Assembly: GCF_003208175.1 (NCBI RefSeq)
Contig: NZ_QKMR01000013.1
Span: forward strand, 1 to 64,000
Direction of reading: 5' to 3'
Length of the DNA: 64,000 nucleotides
Source of the DNA: Ruminiclostridium sufflavum DSM 19573
GTDB taxonomy: Bacteria; Bacillota; Clostridia; Acetivibrionales; DSM-1351
In this document: positions 45,301 to 53,363 of the stretch, in pieces
Position numbering within the stretch: position 1 is the first letter of the stretch
Layout: the number at the start of each line of letters is the position of its first letter
The notes under the pieces: generated by a model
Database searches by the model: none
What the model saw: only the letters and a program-made list of their open reading frames with translations
What the model was told of the DNA's origin: nothing
Position numbers and translations under genes: made by a program

Positions 45301-45420
45301 AAAGAAGACAATACTCCAGCTAGAACATCTGTAACTCAAGTTTATAATGTTTCTGATTCGGAAGGTAATGTACTTGCTTCAGGTTCAACATGGACAATAA
45401 GAGATATAGCTGATAAGTAA
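42367..45420 (+). CDS. S-layer-type surface protein 2 (SLH-like + Ig-like repeats)
   Basis: 1017 aa from ATG 42367, behind AAGGAGGA; a 23-codon upstream extension is an artefact of the leader. Signal peptide with AILAVALVLTSMTAVFAA. The SLH-like part (residues about 30-215) and Ig-like repeats (for example EVVFNQEMDEDSAEDKDSYT, TYTYYVQKAELS, LIEGPVTVTVNDRG, GYGIKVPDQTLTATVVVDVT) match surface protein 1 throughout. Its codons are more AT-rich, using TTA for Leu and AAT/GGT widely. Either different expression demands or separate histories could explain this. Surface lattice component by inference. Confidence 0.88.
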   Translation: MRNLRKLTAAILAVALVLTSMTAVFAADATATVANADKAATLKDLGLYAGQDEKDPAVGLENALTTQDSLIFLAKLFGYYDTASALSDDEVSEGLAKFDDAASISDYAKNVVAYSAVNGILSGSTKDGKFFVGAKDTVTAARFATFMLKQMGYKVADYKVSVAELAETEGSKVSATITGDLTRDDAVGMMYGVLTAEKASGTTVITDIVGDNAELKAKAEKLGLIAAPVTEDLEVVSVKALNNKQLEVVFNQEMDEDSAEDKDSYTIKDKGETEKTLTEDSCVLGDDKKTVTITLDNAVLDCLTNASKAKVIIDKDIKAVNEKTLGADKEVEIEVQDGLLPTVKEVKATGEKNIKITFSEPVYEGLLDSKTLTNGNFAVKSGTYTYYVQKAELSLDVINLEVGTKLIEGPVTVTVNDRGLNETNSIQDYAGYKVFKGEHTFNYVKDTSVSVVTVKEAKPYSVKLGFSKPVKAADLRLFHSTKNAANYQSNVVSTESKYVDEIEFKFDTKNPVPAGNINLYLVNSDTDSNKLIDGYGIKVPDQTLTATVVVDVTGPTVSSKNVDKNLSVKLTFNEELKEETVKKSANYTFKSVKDGKTVYFTIEYPVDNNKKVVKLNVPGKLDDNTEYEVVVKKAIEDAVGNKMENDYVTTFTTGDNTAPEIKAEDCYVVQADGKIYLKFSEPMNEAQMLDKANYMVKQKNGAAWRDLSDDDKISKISDKIVLLDLYGKTKADEEVIDPDVKIAPIMDLANKRLFGKVDSVLLEKIGVEAVNFKSAELIEANKIKLVFNTKLDTFSNPDIEIGLDGAVTTTSGAVRIASVESQTVNDDGNTEIVFVLDKDVNTDATFTDDLKVKVPVALKSNKDKTASKSTSGTLLGKDLTIAVEDKTAPEISKIKFKGDDDETPEVVIYSYKDKNNNDIDPTDNYDKLDKDSTALVSITFTEDMDYASMSKLSFTVDGYTIKEITKAAGNKFVLSIKAKEDNTPARTSVTQVYNVSDSEGNVLASGSTWTIRDIADK

Positions 45421-45447
45421 AATAATAACAAGGCAGTCTTATTTATC

Positions 45448-45480
45448 AAAAAAAGCTGAGACTTTTGTCTCAGCTTTTTT
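45448..45480 (+). terminator. Terminator of surface protein 2
   Basis: An arm ending GCTGAGAC (45448-45462) pairs with GTCTCAGCTTTTTT (45467-45480) around TTTT; the A- and T-runs make it bidirectional. Confidence 0.92.
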
Positions 45481-45558
45481 ATATAAAATTTATAAAAAAT
45501 ATGATATTATTAAAACAAATGATAAAATCTTACGTATATAATTTAAGGAGGGTTCATC

Positions 45559-47820
45559 ATGTACATAAGAAAAATAACGGCAATATTAGTTTCGGTAAGT
45601 ATTATGTTGTCAAGCACAGCTGCAATATTTGCTCAGGATACTTCTGATTTACAGCTGACAGCTGACAGGCTGAATAAGATAGGTGTAATTGCAGGAGACG
45701 GAAATGGAAATTATAATCTTGACGGGAGCTTAAAAAGAACCGAAGCATCAACCTTTATAACAAAGCTCATGGGTAAGGATGCGTATGTTAAGGAAAATAA
45801 AGATAGCCTTGTAAAAACGGTATTCAGTGATGTAAAGGAAACAGACTGGTTCGCGCCGTATGTAGGCTTTTGCTATATTAATGATATTATTGACGGATAT
45901 GACGGTAAATTTGGTTCGAAAGATAACCTTACCGAGCAAGCATTCCTTGTAATGCTTCTAAAGCTATTAAAATACACAGGAACAGATGATATTAAGTGGA
46001 ATGACAATGTATTTAAAACGGCGTACGATGCAGGGCTTGTAACTGAACAGGCATATCTGACGAAGACAAAAGATGACGGCATGGTGTATACCAGGGGACA
46101 GGCAGTCCTTGTAATGTATAGGGCACTAAGTATAAAACTTAAAGGAGATAATAAAACACTACTTCAAACCTTAATTGAAAACGGAGCAATTAACAGAGAC
46201 ATTGCTTTAGCTTCAGGCATACTCAACGACACGATACAAACAAAAATTCAGGAAATAGTGCCTTTAAACGGAAGAAAAATAATTATTAAGTTTAATGAAA
46301 CAATTAATTCAATCGATGCAAAGAACATAAGAATTTATGAGGAAAATAATGAAAATAATAATTTGGCAGTATCCATTGTGTCTCATTCGGGTACTCAGCT
46401 TGAAATAGAGACCAATACTCAGCTGCCTGATAGAATATATAAGGTTGAGGTGACAGATGCCGAAGATCTTGAAGGAAATATATCAGGAATATTGACAGCG
46501 ACTTTTAACGGGTACACTGTTACTTCTATTGAATCAGATTTGTTTAAAATCAGTAAGGCTGAGCAAATAGGGAAGAATGAAATCTATGTATATTTTACAC
46601 AGCCCATAAATGAGAATGTTGAATTCGCTCCTTATTATGAGCTATATGAAAATGGCGAGCTGTATGCAAATGGAGACTTACTCACTATAAGCTTTGCCGG
46701 CGGAGAAAATGTAGCATCTGTTATTTTAAAGGGTAAAAGCTTTTCAGCGAATAAGGAATATACGCTAAAAATATCCGGGCAGCTTGTAGGTGCTTACGGC
46801 ACTACTTTAGGTGACGGAGAAGGGGATAGCTATTCCTTTATTGGAAAGGATATGCCTGCGTCTTCCCTTGTATTAGAGAAAATAACTGCGATAACCGGCA
46901 GAAGCATACAGCTTGATTTCAATAGGCAGATTCATCCTCTGAGGGCTGAGCAGGTATACAGCTATAGTGTTTCAAACAGCAAGAAAAATCCTATAGAAGT
47001 GGAAAAGGCAGAATTGATAAGTGATAATGTTTCAAACGGTAAAAGCGTTGTATTAACCTTGAAAACAGCTTTTGATGTAAATGAGACTTATAATATTATG
47101 ATTAATTGTATTCAGGACTCAACCAAGCAGTATTCAATTGAAGAAAAAGCATATAGCTTTAGTGGATACTACTCAATTGCGGAAAAGCTAGCTATTAAAG
47201 CTGTTAAAATAATTGACTCCGGAACAGTAAATGTTATATTTAACAAGGCAATAGATTACAATTCGGGATTAAATGTAATTAACTACCAAATTCGCAATAT
47301 GGGGGATAAGACAGTTAGAATTCCGGGAGGAGTAAGATTTTTAAATGTGGATCAGACAAGTATACAATTATTTTTAAAAAGAGAAGATTATTTCGTGAAT
47401 AATACACCCTTTGATATTGAGGTACTAGGTAGTATGAAAGACTATACTGGAGTCAGTGTAATAAATACTATCAGTCAAACAGTATTTGTTGATAAGGTGG
47501 ATGAAACAAAATTAAAAATTAACGAGGCAAAAATAGTCGGAAAAGACACAGTCAAGGTAACCTTTAATAAGGAAATTTCAACCGAAATGGCAAATCTGAA
47601 GCCTCAGAATTACAGTATAGAGTATATTGAGCAGGGTAAGTTTTACAAAAAGGTACCTATTGCTATTACATATTTTGACGACAGAAGCATAGTTTTCAGA
47701 TTTAACAGTTTGGAGGCTGATAAGGAATATATCTTTGCTTATGGTATGGTTATGGACTATGCAGGGAATGTGGTAACAGGCAGCGATGAGGACAAGGCAG
47801 AAATAGTAATAGGAAAGTAA
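45559..47820 (+). CDS. SLH-domain surface protein with Ig-like repeats
   Basis: 753 aa. Signal peptide, residues 1-25 (LVSVSIMLSSTAAIFA). The next about 180 residues hold SLH motifs: ADRLNKIGVIAGDGNGNYNL, FSDVKETDWFAPYVGFCYIN, IIDGYDGKFGSKDNLTEQAF. SbsA-like Ig repeats follow (IIIKFNETINSIDAKNIRIY, VNVIFNKAIDYNSGLNVINY, VKVTFNKEISTEM). AAGGAGG precedes the ATG. SLH domains bind pyruvylated secondary wall polymers. It differs from the two paralogues upstream but belongs to the same surface locus, ahead of the TolC-like genes. Confidence 0.9.
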   Translation: MYIRKITAILVSVSIMLSSTAAIFAQDTSDLQLTADRLNKIGVIAGDGNGNYNLDGSLKRTEASTFITKLMGKDAYVKENKDSLVKTVFSDVKETDWFAPYVGFCYINDIIDGYDGKFGSKDNLTEQAFLVMLLKLLKYTGTDDIKWNDNVFKTAYDAGLVTEQAYLTKTKDDGMVYTRGQAVLVMYRALSIKLKGDNKTLLQTLIENGAINRDIALASGILNDTIQTKIQEIVPLNGRKIIIKFNETINSIDAKNIRIYEENNENNNLAVSIVSHSGTQLEIETNTQLPDRIYKVEVTDAEDLEGNISGILTATFNGYTVTSIESDLFKISKAEQIGKNEIYVYFTQPINENVEFAPYYELYENGELYANGDLLTISFAGGENVASVILKGKSFSANKEYTLKISGQLVGAYGTTLGDGEGDSYSFIGKDMPASSLVLEKITAITGRSIQLDFNRQIHPLRAEQVYSYSVSNSKKNPIEVEKAELISDNVSNGKSVVLTLKTAFDVNETYNIMINCIQDSTKQYSIEEKAYSFSGYYSIAEKLAIKAVKIIDSGTVNVIFNKAIDYNSGLNVINYQIRNMGDKTVRIPGGVRFLNVDQTSIQLFLKREDYFVNNTPFDIEVLGSMKDYTGVSVINTISQTVFVDKVDETKLKINEAKIVGKDTVKVTFNKEISTEMANLKPQNYSIEYIEQGKFYKKVPIAITYFDDRSIVFRFNSLEADKEYIFAYGMVMDYAGNVVTGSDEDKAEIVIGK

Positions 47821-48114
47821 TGCTGATAAAAATCTTATAAAGTGTAAGGATAATTATTTTCAGCTAAAACGATACTTTAGTTTTGCTAAAATTTTCAAAT
47901 TGTGCAACGAATGTTAAGCCTCTTAAGAAAAGGAATAAAGTAATAAAAATAAGTTTGTAATATACCAGAGAATATAAGTGGTTTTTATAGTAAGACAGGT
48001 AATTCAAGCGGGAGAGGATTCAGCGAATACAGGTGTATCCTCTTCCGTTAATAATATAAAATTAAACAATAGCATCAACAAAAAAATATGCAAGTAAGGA
48101 GGAATGCAAAGCAT

Positions 48115-49377
48115 ATGCTGAGAAGGAAGCTGGCAGTAATGCTGTTAATCTCTGCAGTGGCAGCAAATTTATTTAATCCGGTATTTGCGGATGTACAGGA
48201 AGAAAAAGCGGAGCCGGTTGTATTGTCTCTTGAGTTAGCTCAGGAAAAAGCAGTTCAAAATGAAAATAGTATTATTCAGACAAATCGAAGCATTCAAAAT
48301 TTAATAAAAGGGAATAAGTATAATGCTAGTAAAGATGACTTTTTTAATTCGGATGCAATAAAGGCTATTGATGATTTATACACCAGACTGAAAAACGGAA
48401 GCTCAATGGATAGTACGGAATTTGCCAAGCTTTATGTTTTATATACAATGTATGGAGATACATCATATTTTATCGGAAAGGAAGATATAACTAAATATAT
48501 GAATCCCGGCAAGTTTCCTCACTATTCTATGTGGGCGAATGTAATGAAGTTGAGTCTGGGTAATCGAATGACAGAGACTGGATTGAAGGACAAAACCGGG
48601 CAGTTGTATGATAATATTTTATCTGCAAGGGGTAAATTTGATATATTGAATACAACCGTTGAATTTCAGGAAAAAACATATAAGCAGCAAAAAATACGAT
48701 ATAATCTCGGGGAATTATCCAAGGCATCAATCGAGGAGGCATATAAGCAATTACAGATAAAAAAGCTGGAAGCAAGGAAGTTATCCCGTACGATTGATAA
48801 TCTGGAAATAGATTTAAAAAGGTTGACAGGCTTGCCTATCAGCAGTAACTTGGTTTTAAAAGATTACAGTAAGGATACTATAGAAGTATTTGAGCCTTAT
48901 GATACATATTTAAACAGCGCATTGATTAACAGAAATGAAATATTAATGGCAAAGATAGATTATTGGGTGGCTAAGAATGATTTTAATATTGCAAATGAGG
49001 CATTTTCCAATAATCCGTGGAATGTAAAGGCTATATTAAATAAAAGTCTGACTGAGCAAAAAATAAATGAGGCAGAGCTTTCAATTAGTGCCGGAAAAGA
49101 AGCTGTTTTACAAAGCATCAATTATTCATATATTGATGTGAAATACAAAAAAGAAAAAATGGATACATGCAAGGAAGATTTAAATTTTGCAAATGAGCAG
49201 TATAAAATTGCTGTAGAAAAGTATGAAAAGCAGTTAATAACTGAGACTGAGAAGACTAGTGAGGAAATTAATTCATTATCAGCGTTATCAGCTTATAATG
49301 ATTCAGTCAGAATATATAATTCTGCGGTGAGAAACCTAAGGCAGGTATCAAAATTAGGGATAGGCTTACAATATTAA
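48115..49377 (+). CDS. TolC-like coiled-coil exported protein A
   Basis: 420 aa from ATG 48115, behind AAGGAGGA; ATG 48088 precedes that site. Signal peptide LAVMLLISAVAANLFNPVFA. The rest is mostly long helices in the pattern of outer-membrane efflux (TolC) proteins: LSLELAQEKAVQNENSIIQT near the start, and KQQKIRYNLGELSKASIEEA and AVEKYEKQLITETEKTSEEI, the repeated hairpin signature. A Gram-positive cell has no outer membrane, so a periplasm-like wall-spanning or S-layer-linked role is likely. The gap 47821-48114 contains an AGAGGAT/ATCCTCT hairpin at 48013-48043 and nothing else. Confidence 0.75.
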   Translation: MLRRKLAVMLLISAVAANLFNPVFADVQEEKAEPVVLSLELAQEKAVQNENSIIQTNRSIQNLIKGNKYNASKDDFFNSDAIKAIDDLYTRLKNGSSMDSTEFAKLYVLYTMYGDTSYFIGKEDITKYMNPGKFPHYSMWANVMKLSLGNRMTETGLKDKTGQLYDNILSARGKFDILNTTVEFQEKTYKQQKIRYNLGELSKASIEEAYKQLQIKKLEARKLSRTIDNLEIDLKRLTGLPISSNLVLKDYSKDTIEVFEPYDTYLNSALINRNEILMAKIDYWVAKNDFNIANEAFSNNPWNVKAILNKSLTEQKINEAELSISAGKEAVLQSINYSYIDVKYKKEKMDTCKEDLNFANEQYKIAVEKYEKQLITETEKTSEEINSLSALSAYNDSVRIYNSAVRNLRQVSKLGIGLQY

Positions 49378-49400
49378 AAATTTTATGAAAGGATGAAAAA

Positions 49401-50543
49401 ATGAAAAATAAAATAAAAACAGGATTGGCAATATTATTGGCAATTGCGATAACATTTCAATATTCATCTGTTTTTGCCGTGGAAACAAAAGACATAGCTG
49501 AGTTTAATCTGAAGACAGCAATAGACACGGCATTAACAAACAGCAGCAGTTTGAAGCTATATGACGATAAGATAAAAAATGCAGCTGATATTTGTATTCG
49601 TTATAATGAACTAGCAATTGTTTCTTCAAATGCGTCGCCCTTAACTAATGAACAATTGCAGATGACTACTGATCTCTATTTCATAGAGAAAAAGAAAACT
49701 GAAGAGCTCTATCCTGCACAAAAGGAGAACGATTTAAGAAATCTGAGATATGAAAAGGAAAACAAGATTATAGACATAAAGCTGGATGTGACAGAGAATT
49801 ACTTTACGCTGCTTTCTCTGGAGAAACAAATAAGCTGCCAGAATGAGCTGATAAAAAGGCTGGAGGAAGATCTGGAGGTAAAGAAAAGCGATGTGAAGTT
49901 GGGCAGAAGTGTGCAAAGTGTTGTTACCGAGATTGAATTAAGCATAAAAAAGGCAGGCAGTGAGCTTGTTCAACTCAACAGGGAAGAAGAAAAATCAAAA
50001 ATGGCGCTCAATTCCTTATTAGGAAGACAAATTACAGATGATATAGAAATCATAGATATAGAAGTTCCTGAAGTAAATTATGATGAGATAGATATCAAAG
50101 CTGTCATTGAGGACAGACAAAAAAATAATAATAAAATTAAAGATATTAGGTTTCAGATTGAACAGGCTAAGCTCGAAGCTGAAATTGTAGAAGACAATAC
50201 AAGCAGGGAGGATCCCGTTGAACTGGATGCCTTAAAGGATACGCAGCTGGAGCAGGAGTATGCCTTGAAGGATGAAATGATAAGCATTGAGAAATATATT
50301 TATCAGGAAAATAACACTATATTAAATTTGAAGGATGAAATAGAAATTAAAGAATTGAATAAAGAAATATGTGATAAAAATCTTGAAATAGCACAGCAAA
50401 AATTAAAGCTTGGTCTTTTGAGCGGATCTGCCATAAATACTGTAATTAATGCTGCAGAGCAGGCTAATATTGATTATATGATGGCAAAGCTGGACTATTA
50501 TCTGGAAGTACAGAAGTTTAATGCGTATATGGAAAAGCAGTAA
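49401..50543 (+). CDS. TolC-like coiled-coil exported protein B
   Basis: 380 aa. Signal peptide LAILLAIAITFQYSSVFA, then two long helical segments with the TolC-type repeats EFNLKTAIDTALTNSSSLKL, LEVKKSDVKLGRSVQSVVTE and EIAQQKLKLGLLSGSAINTV. It starts 23 bp after gene A with AAAGGATG upstream, so the two are cotranscribed. They are divergent in sequence but share the architecture and probably act together. No ABC ATPase or membrane-fusion protein gene lies beside them. Confidence 0.75.
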   Translation: MKNKIKTGLAILLAIAITFQYSSVFAVETKDIAEFNLKTAIDTALTNSSSLKLYDDKIKNAADICIRYNELAIVSSNASPLTNEQLQMTTDLYFIEKKKTEELYPAQKENDLRNLRYEKENKIIDIKLDVTENYFTLLSLEKQISCQNELIKRLEEDLEVKKSDVKLGRSVQSVVTEIELSIKKAGSELVQLNREEEKSKMALNSLLGRQITDDIEIIDIEVPEVNYDEIDIKAVIEDRQKNNNKIKDIRFQIEQAKLEAEIVEDNTSREDPVELDALKDTQLEQEYALKDEMISIEKYIYQENNTILNLKDEIEIKELNKEICDKNLEIAQQKLKLGLLSGSAINTVINAAEQANIDYMMAKLDYYLEVQKFNAYMEKQ

Positions 50544-50684
50544 GAAAAAACAAATGAGTTTAAATAGAGAAATATTTAAAAAGTCGACATAGTATTTGAC
50601 AGTAAGTACAAGTTCTTTACACTGTAAAATACCAGAAAGAAAATTGTTAACTTTTAAAATTTGTTTTTGTAGACCTTAAGAGCT

Positions 50685-50737
50685 AAAAATGACTATCGAC
50701 CGACGGGCTTGCAGTTTTTCGGACTATAGTCATTTTT
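50685..50737. terminator. Bidirectional terminator between convergent genes
   Basis: AAAAATGACTAT (50685-50696) pairs exactly with ATAGTCATTTTT (50726-50737) around a 29-nt loop. Confidence 0.8.
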
Positions 50738-50793
50738 GTTGCTTCAAAATGATTACCAGTATGGATAGCAGTAATGTATAGAAGAAAAGTTAA

Positions 50794-52590
50794 TTAGTGT
50801 ATTTCCTTCATATATAGCCTGTTAGATGCAAAGCCTATTCCTAAAATAATCCAGAATATAGGGCTGACATTTATATTGCTGTCATTTGCAAGACCAACAA
50901 CCAAAAAGCCTATTACTGATAGGAGACATGCCGATCCCGCCATATAATAAAAGCTGTCGCTGTTTTTCGGATTAAAATATAACTTGAATGAATTTATAAT
51001 ATACCAGAGTACAAATACTAAAAAGGCCAGCAATGAAACCAAGCCTGTATTTATTGCCATCTGAAGGTACATATTGTGAGGCTTATCAACCAATGTATTT
51101 GGAGAAGAAAAAGTAATCAGCTTGCCTTTAAAGTCATTCTGAGGGAAATAAATTGCATAGGTGTCCGGACCGTGTCCCAGTAAAACGGTATCCTTTAATA
51201 AAGGTATGGTTCTGGACCATATATATCCTCTGCTTGAAGCCCATGTTTCATAGCCTTGAAACCCGAAAGATTCTGCAGTTTCGATATCAACAGGGTTGCC
51301 TCCGCTGTTTAAAAATTTAAAGGAGCCTGTATCATCAATGGTAACATAATAAATTGTTCTTGGTGAGGAGATTGCAAGTACAGAATTATTAATATTTAGC
51401 TGTAGTCCAATAAAATTAGTTTGATCAAAAAGAAGATGATTTTTATTAGAAGGATTAGCTCTATAGTTTACTGCTTTACCATCATTGTCTAAAAAACTGA
51501 GTGTGCTGTCTTGAGTATCAAATATTACATTAATAGGTGTACTGTTCATGTATATAGTCATTTTATTTTTGTTAAGTGTCATATCAGTGATATTTTTATA
51601 TTTTCCATGAACTAAACCGATACTAGCTTGCTTCTTAGGTAAAAGGTTAATTAACTCTTTTGTAATTATTCCGGAATAGCTGTAGTTTAAATAAGTAAAT
51701 ACGCCTGTACAGCAAAGGATAAGGGCGAGTACAGGCAGCCAGTATTTAAAAATCCTTTTTCGTAATAAAACAACGAGACACAGCAATGCAACGAATACAC
51801 CTATATATCCGGTGGTAGATCGGCTGAATATAAGGTTAGCCAATAAAAGAGCAGACAAACTGCCGGAAATTATTTTCATATATTTATTTTTTGACAATAG
51901 GAGAATAACAATGCATATGGGCAATACCAGAGCACAAAAGCTGCCGACATAATTTGGATTAAACAAGGTAAGATAAACATACTTTTCCGGAAATTTAAAG
52001 TTTAATGAACTTATTAAGTTCTCATACTTTTGAGGGAGCATTACGTGCTTCATAAAGTTTGTCTGGAGGAAATCAAAGCCAAAGAACTGTGAAAGACCTA
52101 ACAGGCAAAGAATAAGGGAACATATGCCAAGTGAACCGAATAATAGCTTAATATCCTTATCATACGTAATAAAGTGTGCTGCTATTAAACAGACAATAAT
52201 ATAGCAGGATATGGTCCAAAAGCCTTCAAATCTGTCAATAAATCCGTTAAATGCGACATCATGGTACTCTGAGAATGAAGAAGAAAGGAAAACAAACAAA
52301 AAGTAGATTAATAAAGGCACAAAAAAGAAGCTTGACTTAACTTTAATTTTTTTTACAAATAAATAATGTAGAGCAAAAAAAATTGATACAACTGTAAACG
52401 CTATAAACCATGAGGTTTTATAATAGCTGAAGAAGTCGTTTGCAGATTTTGCTGAATAAAAATTATCTGCAATGCCTTCAACAGGAACTGAACGCATAAA
52501 CACTATCATCGGGACAATAAGTAATATTAATGCTAATGGGAGTATTTTGATGACATTATCATTAACAATAGATTTTTTATTATTTTTCAA
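50794..52590 (-). CDS. O-antigen ligase/polymerase-like membrane protein
   Basis: 598 aa from a TTG start at 52590 with GAGGCGG upstream. About 12 membrane helices flank a large external loop (about residues 310-480) with beta-rich sequence. The Wzy/WaaL hallmark FNGFIDRFEGFWTISCY lies near residue 118, and LGHGPDTYAIYFP with VDKPHNMYLQMAIN contains the His typical of the O-ligase family. Such proteins join lipid-linked glycans to acceptors, including protein O-glycosylation in some bacteria. Its place between S-layer and glycan genes makes surface-protein glycosylation a reasonable but unproven role. Confidence 0.82.
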   Translation of the reverse strand: MKNNKKSIVNDNVIKILPLALILLIVPMIVFMRSVPVEGIADNFYSAKSANDFFSYYKTSWFIAFTVVSIFFALHYLFVKKIKVKSSFFFVPLLIYFLFVFLSSSFSEYHDVAFNGFIDRFEGFWTISCYIIVCLIAAHFITYDKDIKLLFGSLGICSLILCLLGLSQFFGFDFLQTNFMKHVMLPQKYENLISSLNFKFPEKYVYLTLFNPNYVGSFCALVLPICIVILLLSKNKYMKIISGSLSALLLANLIFSRSTTGYIGVFVALLCLVVLLRKRIFKYWLPVLALILCCTGVFTYLNYSYSGIITKELINLLPKKQASIGLVHGKYKNITDMTLNKNKMTIYMNSTPINVIFDTQDSTLSFLDNDGKAVNYRANPSNKNHLLFDQTNFIGLQLNINNSVLAISSPRTIYYVTIDDTGSFKFLNSGGNPVDIETAESFGFQGYETWASSRGYIWSRTIPLLKDTVLLGHGPDTYAIYFPQNDFKGKLITFSSPNTLVDKPHNMYLQMAINTGLVSLLAFLVFVLWYIINSFKLYFNPKNSDSFYYMAGSACLLSVIGFLVVGLANDSNINVSPIFWIILGIGFASNRLYMKEIH

Positions 52591-52714
52591 TTGAATATCA
52601 ACCGCCTCTCTGTATTTACTTAGTTAGTTTATCATAGATGAGGATGTAAATAAACATAAAGAATAGGCAAATTGATTAAGAAAATAGGAGAATAATAGAA
52701 ATAGATGAATTATA

Positions 52715-52744
52715 TTGACTTTAGTTTAAGCAATGGAGTATAAT
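52715..52744 (+). promoter_or_regulatory. Promoter of the glycan operon regulator
   Basis: TTGACT (52715-52720), 18-bp spacer, TATAAT (52739-52744). Confidence 0.82.
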
Positions 52745-52749
52745 TTTAC

Positions 52750-52768
52750 GTGTTCATTAATTAAACAC
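52750..52768 (+). promoter_or_regulatory. Near-palindromic dyad at the regulator transcription start
   Basis: GTGTTCATTAATTAAACAC is symmetric except near the centre and sits immediately after the -10 box. It is a candidate autoregulatory site for the MarR-like protein. Confidence 0.5.
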
Positions 52769-52782
52769 ATGAGAGTGATAAC

Positions 52783-53286
52783 ATGGATAAAAAATATATT
52801 GTTTTGAATGAAATAGGTAAAAATCCGGAAATTACTCAAAGAGAGCTGTCAAAAATAATACGCTGTTCTGTAGGAAGCATAAATACTCTTTTAAACAAGA
52901 TGGTAAAAGAAGGACTTATTAAATTAAAAAGAATGCCGATGAACAGAATGCTCTATATGCTTACCCCTATAGGAATTGCGGAAAAGCTGCAAAAAACCAG
53001 CAGTTATATAAAGAGTAATTATAAATATATAGTTGAGACTCAGGCTAAAATTCGCTTTGAGCTGGAGAATCTAGCTAAAGAGAATGAAGAAGTCTATTTA
53101 ATAATTGAAGAAGATGAAATAAGTGAGCTTGCTAAAATATCATTAAAAGATATCGCAAATATAAAGTTTATTACAGATAAAGATATTTGCGATAAATCGA
53201 AAACAGTTGTAACATTAAGTATTAAAAACTATAATAGGTTTAAAGAAGAATATACAAGGTTGATAAATTTGTTAGAGCTGTTATAA
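52783..53286 (+). CDS. MarR-like winged-helix regulator of the glycan operon
   Basis: 167 aa. The winged helix occupies residues 1-65: EIGKNPEITQRELSKIIRCS, VGSINTLLNKMVKEGLIKLK and MLYMLTPIGIAEK. It resembles the EPS-associated MarR-type regulators at the head of exopolysaccharide operons. Residues 70-165 form a less familiar helical and beta region. GAGAGTGAT precedes the ATG. Its gene heads the long plus-strand glycan operon, 78 bp before the aminotransferase. Confidence 0.85.
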   Translation: MDKKYIVLNEIGKNPEITQRELSKIIRCSVGSINTLLNKMVKEGLIKLKRMPMNRMLYMLTPIGIAEKLQKTSSYIKSNYKYIVETQAKIRFELENLAKENEEVYLIIEEDEISELAKISLKDIANIKFITDKDICDKSKTVVTLSIKNYNRFKEEYTRLINLLELL

Positions 53287-53363
53287 TCGGCGGAATGAGT
53301 AACTGTGATTAGATTAAAAATATTATTAAAGAAACTATTATACATATTAAAGGAGTAACGACA

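Noticed and set aside
39019-47820. CRISPR or tandem DNA repeats in the surface-protein region
   Set aside because: The similarity is between diverged Ig-like protein domains and paralogous genes. No short direct repeats with regular spacers occur there or elsewhere in the window.
48115-50543. Gram-negative source organism
   Set aside because: The TolC-like pair alone suggests it, but the lipoproteins, SLH proteins, glgCD, RibU/FMN riboswitch and promoter style fit a Gram-positive clostridium.
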